Source of the DNA: Polyangiaceae bacterium
GTDB taxonomy: Bacteria; Myxococcota_A; Polyangia; Polyangiales; Polyangiaceae
NCBI GenBank assembly: GCA_029266615.1
Contig: JAQSWN010000060.1
Span: 1 to 32,763 of the forward strand
Direction of reading: 5' to 3'
Length of the DNA: 32,763 nucleotides
Below, in pieces: positions 26,271 through 32,763 of the stretch. Within the stretch, counting starts at the first letter, position 1. Every line of letters starts with the position of its first letter. Below the pieces are notes generated by a model, which was not told the DNA's origin, did no database searches, and saw only the letters and a list, made by a program, of their open reading frames with translations. The position numbers were made by a program, and so were the translations under genes.

Positions 26271-26303
26271 GCGAAGCTCAGCCGCTGAGCGAAGCTCAGC
26301 CGA
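26268..26303. repeat. Tandem 18-bp palindromic duplication spanning both convergent stop codons
   Basis: Two 18-base units (26268-26285 and 26286-26303) differ only in the last base. Each contains an inverted repeat TGAGC-GAA-GCTCA. The first unit supplies the TGA stop of the rightward peptidase gene, and the second supplies the TGA stop of the leftward chorismate mutase gene. The better hairpin, GCTGAGC-GAA-GCTCAGC, lies at 26284-26300 and may act as a bidirectional terminator. Confidence 0.9.
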
Positions 26304-26583
26304 CGTGGTGCTGCTCGATGCGACGAAACTCGTCCACCAGCCGCTCGAAGATGCGCCGAACGGCGTCCTGATCCAGCGGTAGCTCGGCCGACTTACCCAA
26401 ACGGTCCAAGAGAGCGCGCTCTCGCGCCGGGTCGTAAACGGGGATGCCGCGCTCGCGCTTGTAGTCTCCGACTTGCAGCACGAGCCGCACACGATCGTGG
26501 AGCAGCTTCAAAATTTGCTGATCGACCGCGTCGATGTCGCGGCGCAGCGAGTCGAGGTCCAGCGGGGACGTCACAGGCGGCAT
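26296..26583 (-). CDS. Chorismate mutase, AroQ class, standalone
   Basis: This is a 95-aa all-helical protein with the AroQ pattern: LDSLRRDIDAVDQQILKLLHDRVRLVLQVGDYKRERGIPVYDPARERALLDRL. The active-site arginines, lysine and aspartate of the family (Arg14/15, Arg31, Lys42, Asp51, Arg54, Glu55) are at expected places. It catalyses chorismate to prephenate for Phe and Tyr synthesis. There is no fused dehydrogenase, dehydratase or signal peptide. The start is ATG 26583; GTG at 26574 with AGGA upstream is an alternative. It lies 25 bases after the VWA lipoprotein gene on the same strand, an unusual neighbour for an aromatic amino-acid gene. Confidence 0.9.
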   Translation of the reverse strand: MPPVTSPLDLDSLRRDIDAVDQQILKLLHDRVRLVLQVGDYKRERGIPVYDPARERALLDRLGKSAELPLDQDAVRRIFERLVDEFRRIEQHHVG

Positions 26584-26608
26584 CCTACACACAAATCCGC
26601 TCAGCGCG

Positions 26609-27796
26609 TCACTCCACCACCGTCTTGCAGCCCGCAAAAACCTGGAGCTCCACCACGTTGCCGCTCATGAGCTGGTCGCAGGCAGCGCCGCGAATGGAGA
26701 CGGCTCCTTCCTCGGTCCACTCCCAGCCCTGCTCCGGATCGAAAGGCACCACGACCCCGTCGAAGAAAACGTTGACATAGTCCGGATCCGGCGGCTCGTA
26801 GTCCAGCGGGACCTCGCAGCTAATCGCGACGGAGGCTGCGATCTTGCCGAGCGCCTCCTTCAACGCTTCGGTGTCGGCAGTCGAGTAGTACTTCGGTAAG
26901 GCATCCCGGGCGGTACCGCCGAGCTCGGCCATACCGTTCAACAAGTCCTCGTACGGCTCGCTTCCGGGCATGCCAATGACGAACGTGCGGATGCCCGCCT
27001 CGGCCAAATCTCGAACTGCGGTAAGGCTCGCCTGCGAGTCCACGCAATTGATGGCCGCTCCCTCCCCGACGTTGGCCGGGTCGCAGCAGTTGAACCCGTT
27101 GCGGCACTCCTGTTGCCCGACGGTGCGATCCTCGATGTTGAGCAGGCAGCCGCTCGCGTCGCAGGAAGTCTCTTCGTTGCAGTTGGGCGCGCCGTCCGTG
27201 ATGAGCACGACGTAGGTTTCGCCGGAAAGCTGGGTCAGCACGTCGCGCATCTTCACGAGCGTCGCCGAAGCGGGCGTGCCGCCTTTGGCGCCAGCGATCG
27301 ACAAGCGCGCGAGTAGGTCCTTCAGGCGCGGCCCCGTCGTGCCGGAGCGGGCGTAGCTCGCCGGATCTCCGGGCGCGACGCGCATCAGCTCGTCCCCGGC
27401 TTCGCAGCCCGTCTTGTCGGCGAGCCCCGGGAAGATCGCCGCGCCGTAGCTGACCCGGTGACCAATGGCCTTGAGCACCTGCGAGAGCGCGATGCGCGCG
27501 TTCTCGTATTTGCTGAGCCCGCTGCCGGCCAGCTCCTCGCCCATGCTCCCTGAATGGTCGATGATGAAGCTCAAGTTGGGCGGGTTGCTGACGACGGGGA
27601 TCACTTGCTCGCCGCAGGGCCCGCTGGGAGCGCTGTCCAAGTCCCCGTCCAGCACGAGCGGGCCCCCGCCCCGACCGGCCGTCCCGCTATCCGGCGGCCC
27701 TTCCGCGGCGAGCGGAGGCGGATGGCGGTCGTTACCGCAGGCGAGCGGCACCGAGACCGCCGATAGCCCAAGCAAAGCGACACGCCAGAGACGCAC
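26609..27796 (-). CDS. VWA-domain lipoprotein with cysteine-rich insert
   Basis: This is a 395-aa protein with a signal peptide and lipobox PLAC (Cys20). A VWA domain has a complete MIDAS: D80-x-S-x-S (DHSGS), T174 in GGTPA and D201 in LITDGAPN. Right after the last metal ligand there is a cysteine cluster (NCNEETSCDASGCLLN, QECRNGFNCCDPANV). A beta-rich C-terminal part ends in MSGNVVELQVFAGCKTVVE. This form is typical of Polyangia VWA lipoproteins of unknown function. The start is GTG at 27796, which opens the signal peptide; the frame is open further upstream only in antisense to the next gene. It is divergent from the 997-aa repeat protein over 53 bases. Confidence 0.88.
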   Translation of the reverse strand: MRLWRVALLGLSAVSVPLACGNDRHPPPLAAEGPPDSGTAGRGGGPLVLDGDLDSAPSGPCGEQVIPVVSNPPNLSFIIDHSGSMGEELAGSGLSKYENARIALSQVLKAIGHRVSYGAAIFPGLADKTGCEAGDELMRVAPGDPASYARSGTTGPRLKDLLARLSIAGAKGGTPASATLVKMRDVLTQLSGETYVVLITDGAPNCNEETSCDASGCLLNIEDRTVGQQECRNGFNCCDPANVGEGAAINCVDSQASLTAVRDLAEAGIRTFVIGMPGSEPYEDLLNGMAELGGTARDALPKYYSTADTEALKEALGKIAASVAISCEVPLDYEPPDPDYVNVFFDGVVVPFDPEQGWEWTEEGAVSIRGAACDQLMSGNVVELQVFAGCKTVVE

Positions 27797-27849
27797 TCGG
27801 CAAAGATAGCGGAAAGAAGGAGGCGGGGCTTCCGCGTTATGGTTCAGCC

Positions 27850-30843
27850 GTGTTCCCTTCCCCCCGCTCCGACCGATTGCTGCGCGCTTTCGACGCCGTC
27901 GCGGTGCTCGTCGGTGCAGTAGCACTGCTCGCCGTTCTTCTGGGGGTGGTCTCGGATTCACGCGTGAAAGTCGTCGCTTCACGCAGCGTGCCGGTCGCGC
28001 CGCGCGCACGAGTCGCAGAAACGGAGCGGGACGGCCGCCTGAACGTGAGCGTCGTGGACGCCCAAGGTAAGCCGGTGGACCACGCTGTCTTACGTGTGCT
28101 CTGGCGGCAGGAAGAGCGCTACTTCGACGCGGGGCAGGGCACGACGAACGAAAGCGGCGCCGCGAGCATCCCGCGCATCCCGCGCGGCAGCGTGTGGGTC
28201 TTGGGAGAAGCCGAAGGCTTCGCGCGCGCCTCGACGCAGCTCGTCGTCGAGGGCGGCGTCCGAGACGTAAAGCTCGTCCTCGCCCCCGCGAGCTCGCTCC
28301 AGGTGCGAGTGAGTGACGAAGCGCAGGCCCCGCTGGCGGACGCCACCGTGCTCGTCACCAGCTCGGACCCGCTGCCGTTCGGCGCGCTCACGGACGCACA
28401 GGGCAACGCGACCTTCGGCCGCTTGGGCGCGGGGCCCTTCACGGTCAAAGCGTCCTCGCCCGGCTACGAAAGCGTCACGCAGAGCGGCGTCAGCGGTAGC
28501 GTGCAGCTTTCTCTGCGTCGTTTGGGCAGCATCTTGGTGCACGTGCAGCAGGCGGACGGCTCGCCGGCACCAGGCGCGCGCGTCGAAATCGGCGGCGCCA
28601 CGCTGTGGCCCGCGCGCAGCACCAGCGCCGACGCCCGCGGTGACTGTCGCGTCGGCGGGCTCCTCGCCGGGAGCTACGACCTCCGCGCCAGCACGAATAC
28701 GGACGTCTCGCGCGTGCTCGTCGGCGTCCTGCTGGAGCGCGGTCAAGCCCAGGAAGTCACGCTCAAGCTCGAGCCCGGTCGCCTGGTGACGGCACTCGTC
28801 ACGGACGGCTCTGCTCCCAACGCTCACCTCGTTCCGAATGCGGACGTCGTGCTGGCCGAGGAAGGCCTGAGCACGTTTCCGCTGCGCGGTCGCAGCGGCA
28901 CGGACGGCAAGGTCACGCTCGGTCCGATCTCCAACGGCCCCGCGACGCTTTCAGGACGCGCGCCGGAGTTCGTCGGAAGCGCCGTCGTCGCGGTGCCGGA
29001 AATCACGACCGAGCCGGTGCGGCTACCTTTGGTGCGCGGCGGCACCCTTACCGGCGACGTGGTGGATGCGCGCGGCTTCCCGATCGACGGCGCTTCCATC
29101 GAAGTGATCGGATCGGACAGCATGGGCCTGCCGATCTCGGAGACGCCACAGCTGCTGCGCTTTCGGCGGTCTCACTTCAGCTGGGCCATGAGCGGCCCCC
29201 CGCCGCTCGTCGCCTCGGGCGAGCTCGGGGTCATGCCGGGGCCGATCCCGCCGATTCCCGGCAGCAATGCGTCGCTGACGGCGGCGGCAGTCGACTCGCT
29301 CAGCCAGCCGCTGGACGGGGACGAAGAGCTCGCGCCGTGGATCACCGACTCCGGCGGTCGCTTCCGCGCGTCGCCCGTCACGCCCGGTAGCGTGCGCGCG
29401 CTGGTGCGGCACCCGGATTTCGTGGAAGGCGTGAGCGACGCCGTCACGCTCGGCCCCGGCGCTGAGGCACACCTCAAAATAACGCTGTTGCGAGGCGGCT
29501 CGCTCGAAGGCCGCGTGCGTGATGAGCGCGACCAGCCCGTGGAAGGCGCAGAGATCGAAGTATTGGCGGAGCGCGGCACTTTTCAGCGCGCCACCCTCAC
29601 CGCCTCCGACGGCTCGTTCGCGTTCAGCGCGTTGCCGCGGGAGGTCATCGTCAACGTGAGGCGCGCCGACAGCCCGACTCGCGTCGCCAAGCGCGTGCCC
29701 CTGACCGTGAAGGAAGGCGAGAAGCAGACGCTGGACATCACCCTCCCCGCGCTCCGTGAGTCCATCGCGATCACGGTGTTGGACGACGCCGGCGAGCCTA
29801 TCGAGCTGGCTGAAGTGAGCGTCTTGTCGCTCGATCCGGCCGCGCCCCTGCGCTCCACCGCCTTCAGCGACGCCCGTGGCAAGCTCGAGGTGTCGGACGC
29901 CCGCGGCCTCTCGCTGCGCGTGTCCGCCCAGGCCCCGGGCTTTGCGCGGCGGGTCTTGGTGCTCGAGCCGAACAGCGCTCAAGCCAGCGTCGAGCTGAAG
30001 CTCTCGCGCGGCGCGCTCGTGGAAGGCCGAGTCACGGCCCTACGCGGCCGACGCGGCGTTGAAGGCGCGCTCGTCACGCTTTCGGCGCAAGGCTTGCGCA
30101 AAACCGCGACCACGGATGGAGATGGCGTGTACCGCCTCGCGGACGTGCCGCTCGGTCCCGTCAAGCTGGCGGTCAGTCACCCCGATTTCGCGGAGGGTGA
30201 GCTCGCCGCCACCGTCGAGAGCGCCGGCCGCCGCGATCGCGCGTTCGAGCTCCCCGCCATCGACTTGGACGAGCCCGGCGCGGTGGAGGGCGAGGTGCGC
30301 GACGAGCGCGGCGAGCCGGTAGCGGGCGCGCGCGTCGCCGTGGGTCGCGCGCCCAGCTACTTACCGGCGGGCGCCCTGCCGCGCGGGGTGGCGGTGACGG
30401 ACGCCAACGGCGCCTTCACGCTTCAAGGCCTAAAGTCCGGCCCGACGACGCTCGAAGCCTTCTCGCCTGAGCGCGGCCGCGGCGTCGTAAAAGTGGACGT
30501 GCAGAGCAATCGGACCCAGTCCGACGTTCGCATCGCGCTGCGACCCACCAGCAGCGACTCCGATCCGTTCGCGCCCGGCGGGGTCGCGGTCACGCTCGGC
30601 GAGCGCGGCACCGGCGAGTCGCTACAAGTCGTCGTCGTCGCAGTCTCGGACAACAGCGAAGCCGAGCGCGCCGGTCTCGAGCCCGGCGACGTCATCAGCG
30701 CCATCAACGGCGCGAAGCCTTCGACCATGCACGACGCGCGCGCTCGCCTCTCGGGCCCGCTTCAAAGCGACGTGATCGTATCCGTCAGTCGTGGCGGCGC
30801 CGTTCAGCGTCTGTCCGTGCTGCGCGAAGCGATCCGCAAGTAG
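27850..30843 (+). CDS. Membrane-anchored protein of carboxypeptidase-regulatory-like repeats ending in PDZ
   Basis: This is a 997-aa protein. After one N-terminal transmembrane helix (about 14-34) it consists of about nine or ten beta-sandwich units of the carboxypeptidase regulatory-like type. Their hallmark segments are LNVSVVDAQGKPVDHAVLRV, LEGRVRDERDQPVEGAEIEV and VEGEVRDERGEPVAGARVAV, with GxFxFxxLPxG-like turns between. A C-terminal PDZ domain (about 907-995) has AERAGLEPGDVISAINGAKPSTMHDARARL. No catalytic residues are seen. It is probably anchored in the inner membrane with a long periplasmic arm, the PDZ serving as peptide-binding tip. The start GTG at 27850 lacks a clear ribosome site; an out-of-frame ATG lies 11 bases upstream. 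Confidence 0.85.
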   Translation: MFPSPRSDRLLRAFDAVAVLVGAVALLAVLLGVVSDSRVKVVASRSVPVAPRARVAETERDGRLNVSVVDAQGKPVDHAVLRVLWRQEERYFDAGQGTTNESGAASIPRIPRGSVWVLGEAEGFARASTQLVVEGGVRDVKLVLAPASSLQVRVSDEAQAPLADATVLVTSSDPLPFGALTDAQGNATFGRLGAGPFTVKASSPGYESVTQSGVSGSVQLSLRRLGSILVHVQQADGSPAPGARVEIGGATLWPARSTSADARGDCRVGGLLAGSYDLRASTNTDVSRVLVGVLLERGQAQEVTLKLEPGRLVTALVTDGSAPNAHLVPNADVVLAEEGLSTFPLRGRSGTDGKVTLGPISNGPATLSGRAPEFVGSAVVAVPEITTEPVRLPLVRGGTLTGDVVDARGFPIDGASIEVIGSDSMGLPISETPQLLRFRRSHFSWAMSGPPPLVASGELGVMPGPIPPIPGSNASLTAAAVDSLSQPLDGDEELAPWITDSGGRFRASPVTPGSVRALVRHPDFVEGVSDAVTLGPGAEAHLKITLLRGGSLEGRVRDERDQPVEGAEIEVLAERGTFQRATLTASDGSFAFSALPREVIVNVRRADSPTRVAKRVPLTVKEGEKQTLDITLPALRESIAITVLDDAGEPIELAEVSVLSLDPAAPLRSTAFSDARGKLEVSDARGLSLRVSAQAPGFARRVLVLEPNSAQASVELKLSRGALVEGRVTALRGRRGVEGALVTLSAQGLRKTATTDGDGVYRLADVPLGPVKLAVSHPDFAEGELAATVESAGRRDRAFELPAIDLDEPGAVEGEVRDERGEPVAGARVAVGRAPSYLPAGALPRGVAVTDANGAFTLQGLKSGPTTLEAFSPERGRGVVKVDVQSNRTQSDVRIALRPTSSDSDPFAPGGVAVTLGERGTGESLQVVVVAVSDNSEAERAGLEPGDVISAINGAKPSTMHDARARLSGPLQSDVIVSVSRGGAVQRLSVLREAIRK

Positions 30844-30892
30844 CCGAAAGGCTTTACGCAACCGAGGCGGTGGTTGGCCGAGGAGGGGGACC

Positions 30893-31339
30893 ATGGCAAA
30901 CTCTCCTTCCGAGATGGATCGGCTCATCAGCGTAGAGGGCAAGCTCGAGAAGCTCGATAACCGGTTCGACGGGCTCGAGCGTGACGTCGGTGTCCTCAAG
31001 TCCGACGTCGGCATCCTCAAGTCCGACGTCGGCATCCTCAAGTCCGACGTCGGCATCCTCAAGTCCGACGTCGGCATCCTCAAGTCCGACGGAGGTGTGC
31101 TGAAGTCCGCGGTCTTGCAGCTCACGGAGATCGCAGTCGAGCACAGCGAGAAGCTTGGTTCGATGGATCGGACCCTCCAGACCATCAACGACCGGCTCGC
31201 GCGTTTGCTCAACGTCAACCTACGCGAACGAACGGAGAGCATCGAGCGGCTCGCTCGTGTCGAGAAAGTCGCGAGTGAGGACCGGCTCGACGAGATCGAA
31301 CGGCGGCTCACGCGGCTCGAAGAGCGCAACGGCGGCTAG
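30893..31339 (+). CDS. Heptad-repeat coiled-coil protein with DNA-level tandem repeat
   Basis: This is a 148-aa protein with no signal peptide or membrane helix. From residue 8 onward nearly the whole chain follows a heptad pattern. The centre contains six DVGILKS-like heptads, of which four are identical at DNA level, then AVLQLTE, IAVEHSE, KLGSMDR, TLQTIND, RLARLLN and related heptads to the end. Hydrophobic residues fall at a (Val) and d (Leu), with Lys at e and Asp at g, so a parallel oligomeric coiled coil is likely. The ATG at 30893 has a strong AGGAGGGG. It lies 49 bases after the repeat/PDZ gene and may be co-transcribed. Role unknown; a rod, spacer or oligomerisation protein is plausible. 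Confidence 0.85.
   Translation: MANSPSEMDRLISVEGKLEKLDNRFDGLERDVGVLKSDVGILKSDVGILKSDVGILKSDVGILKSDGGVLKSAVLQLTEIAVEHSEKLGSMDRTLQTINDRLARLLNVNLRERTESIERLARVEKVASEDRLDEIERRLTRLEERNGG
30983..31108. repeat. 21-bp tandem repeat encoding DVGILKS heptads
   Basis: Six 21-base units start at 30983, 31004, 31025, 31046, 31067 and 31088. The middle four are identical, and the outer two are degenerate (DVGVLKS and DGGVLKS). The repeat period equals exactly two coiled-coil turns, so copy-number change would alter rod length without breaking the heptad phase. Confidence 0.95.
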
Positions 31340-31346
31340 AGCCGCG

Positions 31347-32159
31347 TCACTTCGGCTTCGCAGTGAAGCTGACGTTCACGGGCGCGTCTTTGGCGACTTT
31401 GCCCTTCAAGTTGCTGGAGAGCGCGTCGCTCAAGCGCTTCACGATTTTGCCGGCCGCGTCGCGAGGGTGCACCTCGAACTCTTCGAGCGCGATTTGAAAC
31501 GGCTCCAGCGTCTTCACGTCCACCGCCGTGAGCTTGTCGCCGTCGTATTTGAAGGTGAGCTCCACCTTGGCGCTCTTGGTCGCTTTTCGGCCGTGCAAGC
31601 GGAAGTCGCCGGTCGCGGTGGCGGTCACCTTGCGCTCGGCGCCGCTCAGCTTCGTCACGTCCGGTGCGCTCAAGTCCGTGAGCTTCTCGATCTTGAGCTC
31701 CGCGAAGCGATTGGCCTCGGCTTGCTCGGCCGTGACCTCGCCCTCTTTCGCGTCGATCTGCAGCCAGCCGCGCGCGTGCTCGTTCTGAAGGTCGCTCTTG
31801 GTGCGCTCGCCGTACGCGGCTTTGTCGTCGCCGCGTTTCTGCTGGTAAAGCGTGAGGAGCTTCAAGTCCGCCTTCACGAGCGCGGTGGACTTGGCCAAAT
31901 CCGTAGGGTCCACGAACAGCTCGCCGCTCAAAGACTTCGGCGCGTCGCCGTCGATCTTCTCCAGCGGTGAGTCCATGAGGAACGTGAAGTGGCTGGTGCT
32001 CGCGTCCACTACCAGCGCCTGGGCAGTGGCCGCGGCAGGAGCCGCCGACAGCGCGGGCGCCGTGGGAGCTAGCTCCTGCTTCGGCGCTTTCTCCTTGCTG
32101 CAGCCGAGCGCCAAACAAAGCGAAACCGCCCACACCAGCATCGTCCGATTCTGCTGCAT
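31347..32159 (-). CDS. YceI-like lipoprotein
   Basis: This is a 270-aa protein with a signal peptide and lipobox ALGC (Cys20), then an Ala/Pro-rich linker. The YceI-like beta-barrel domain (about 47-265) starts at LVVDASTSHFTFLMDSPLEKIDGD and includes LSGELFVDPTDLAKSTALVKADL, TATATGDFRLHGRKATKSAKVELTF and KRLSDALSSNLKGKV. YceI proteins bind isoprenoid-type lipids in the periplasm, so lipid or quinone binding is possible, but the family is broad. The ATG at 32159 has GGGAG seven bases upstream. It ends seven bases from the stop of the convergent coiled-coil gene, so the two transcripts must overlap or terminate inside each other. Confidence 0.85.
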   Translation of the reverse strand: MQQNRTMLVWAVSLCLALGCSKEKAPKQELAPTAPALSAAPAAATAQALVVDASTSHFTFLMDSPLEKIDGDAPKSLSGELFVDPTDLAKSTALVKADLKLLTLYQQKRGDDKAAYGERTKSDLQNEHARGWLQIDAKEGEVTAEQAEANRFAELKIEKLTDLSAPDVTKLSGAERKVTATATGDFRLHGRKATKSAKVELTFKYDGDKLTAVDVKTLEPFQIALEEFEVHPRDAAGKIVKRLSDALSSNLKGKVAKDAPVNVSFTAKPK

Positions 32160-32245
32160 CACGTTCTCCCTCGGGCCGCGCGGGGCGGCGTCTACGTTAG
32201 TGCACGCTGTACGGAGTTTGCGGCGAGCGGTTTCAACCGCGAAGC

Positions 32246-32383
32246 TCAGAGGTCGTCGAAGTTGTCCTTCGGCTCCGACTTGTCGCCTCCGGGCGAGAGC
32301 AAAAACAGAAACGGAATCACACCCATCGCGAGGAGCAGCGTGCCGACAATCTTGGCCAACGTGACCAGCCCGGGTTCGACCAT
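32246..32383 (-). CDS. 45-aa single-pass membrane peptide
   Basis: This small gene encodes about 45 residues: an N-terminal MVEPGLVTLAKIVG, then a hydrophobic segment (TLLLAMGVIPFLFLLS) and an acidic cytosolic or periplasmic tail (GDKSEPKDNFDDL). The single helix and charged tail look like a real small membrane protein rather than chance coding. An in-frame ATG four codons upstream (32395) is an alternative start. It lies 86 bases upstream of the YceI-like gene on the same strand, so it could be co-transcribed with it. Function unknown. Confidence 0.6.
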   Translation of the reverse strand: MVEPGLVTLAKIVGTLLLAMGVIPFLFLLSPGGDKSEPKDNFDDL

Positions 32384-32466
32384 GGCGCGCACCATAGCCC
32401 TGCGGGTCCGGGTGGCAAGCCCCAAATTCGGCCCCCTGGCCGCCGACGACCGCCACCACTATCGTG

Positions 32467-32483
32467 TTGGCAGGACTCTTGCT
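32467..32483 (+). promoter_or_regulatory. Sigma-54-like promoter upstream of the response regulator
   Basis: TTGGCAGGACTCTTGCT matches the -24/-12 consensus YTGGCACG-N4-TTGCW with one mismatch (C to G in the -24 element) and correct GG-to-GC spacing. The implied start near 32494 would be six bases before the ATG at 32500, leaving little room for a ribosome site; translation might then begin at the in-frame ATG 32542. Confidence 0.45.
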
Positions 32484-32499
32484 GGGAGAGAGGCACGGA

Positions 32500-32763
32500 A
32501 TGGCGATAACAGCACCTCCCACCTCAGGACCGAGCGTCCGCATGCCTCGGCTCCTGCTCGTGGACGACGACCCCATCGTGCTCCGCGCCATCCGCCGGCT
32601 GCTCACGGGTTGGCGTCCGGGCTGGGCGATCGACATCGCAGAGAGTGCGGAGGCTGCTTTCTTGCTCCTCGAGAGCAACACCTACGACGTCGCGGTCACG
32701 GACCTACACATGCCGGTTCAAGACGGTATCGAGCTCCTCCGCCGCCTCAAAACAGAACAACCA
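32500..32763 (+). CDS. Response regulator receiver domain protein, 5-prime part
   Basis: The first 88 codons are present and the rest lies outside the window. The protein has a short N-terminal extension (MAITAPPTSGPSVR) and then a receiver fold. It carries RLLLVDDDPIVLRAIRRLL (acidic pocket Asp22-24) and YDVAVTDLHMPVQDGIELLRRL (phospho-acceptor Asp68). The output domain is not visible, so transcription, enzymatic or stand-alone forms cannot be separated. The start at 32500 is chosen for a nearby AGAGG; ATG 32542 is an alternative that begins exactly at the receiver domain. A sigma-54-like motif lies just upstream. Confidence 0.88.
   Translation, partial: MAITAPPTSGPSVRMPRLLLVDDDPIVLRAIRRLLTGWRPGWAIDIAESAEAAFLLLESNTYDVAVTDLHMPVQDGIELLRRLKTEQP

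Noticed and set aside
27839..27922. Short upstream ORF starting at ATG 27839, overlapping the 997-aa gene.
   Set aside because: Codes for a Cys/Pro/Ser-rich chance peptide with poor spacing from the GGAGG; most likely GC-rich frame noise, though it leaves the GTG start of the main gene weakly supported.
30983..31108. Array-like tandem repeat resembling a CRISPR.
   Set aside because: Units are contiguous with no unique spacers and encode in-frame heptads.
30854..31144. Minus-strand frame with repeated GLEDADV units opposite the coiled-coil gene.
   Set aside because: It is the antisense image of the 21-bp repeat, has no ribosome site, and the plus-strand gene has a strong one and a heptad pattern along its whole length.

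Overview
The window is a GC-rich (roughly two thirds G+C by eye), gene-dense bacterial chromosome segment with about 30 protein genes. No gene-free gap exceeds about 215 bases, and no tRNA, rRNA, insertion sequence, phage or CRISPR array was seen. The style fits a myxobacterium-type organism, most likely class Polyangia. The reasons are many secreted lipoproteins, two of them with Gly/Ser/Ala/Thr-rich tracts, a von Willebrand A lipoprotein with a cysteine-rich tail, two ECF sigma factors paired with one-pass membrane partners, and GTG/TTG starts with 4-nt gene overlaps. This taxonomic call is inferred from style, not from a marker gene.

Layout. 1-2675 (minus): a partial Gly-rich lipoprotein, then a LemA-TPM-TPM envelope operon read leftward. 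2748-3717 (plus): a TruC-type pseudouridine synthase and a small LEA-like lipoprotein, followed by an unusually structured 130-base convergent spacer. 3850-13719 (minus): a matrixin-like metalloprotease lipoprotein downstream of a classical MoxR/DUF58/BatA-VWA/VWA-GATase locus, headed by a large coiled-coil membrane protein; start/stop overlaps show tight coupling. 13879-17216: two tandem paralogous outer-membrane-like proteins (minus), divergent from an ECF sigma/membrane partner pair (plus). 17431-23162 (minus): a second ECF module (HEAT protein, two-domain OMP-like protein, ECF sigma, one-pass TM partner, Cys-rich lipoprotein). 23243-26270 (plus): an HpnA-like NAD-dependent epimerase, a multipass membrane protein and a membrane-anchored MA-type gluzincin. 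26296-27796 (minus): AroQ chorismate mutase downstream of a VWA lipoprotein. 27850-31339 (plus): a 997-aa protein of carboxypeptidase-regulatory-like repeats ending in PDZ, then a heptad-repeat coiled-coil protein. 31347-32383 (minus): a YceI-like lipoprotein and a 45-aa membrane peptide. 32500-end (plus): the start of a response regulator.

Working picture: almost everything is envelope-directed (lipoproteins, VWA/MoxR assembly machinery, proteases, OMP-like barrels, ECF signalling). The best candidate for an undescribed system is the pair of neighbouring ECF modules. Each couples a secreted protein with a small N-terminal two-cysteine domain and a probable barrel to an ECF sigma factor and a one-pass partner. 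That partner lacks a zinc anti-sigma motif and carries a TPR-like periplasmic tail. The pairing and architecture are visible; signalling through them is inference.
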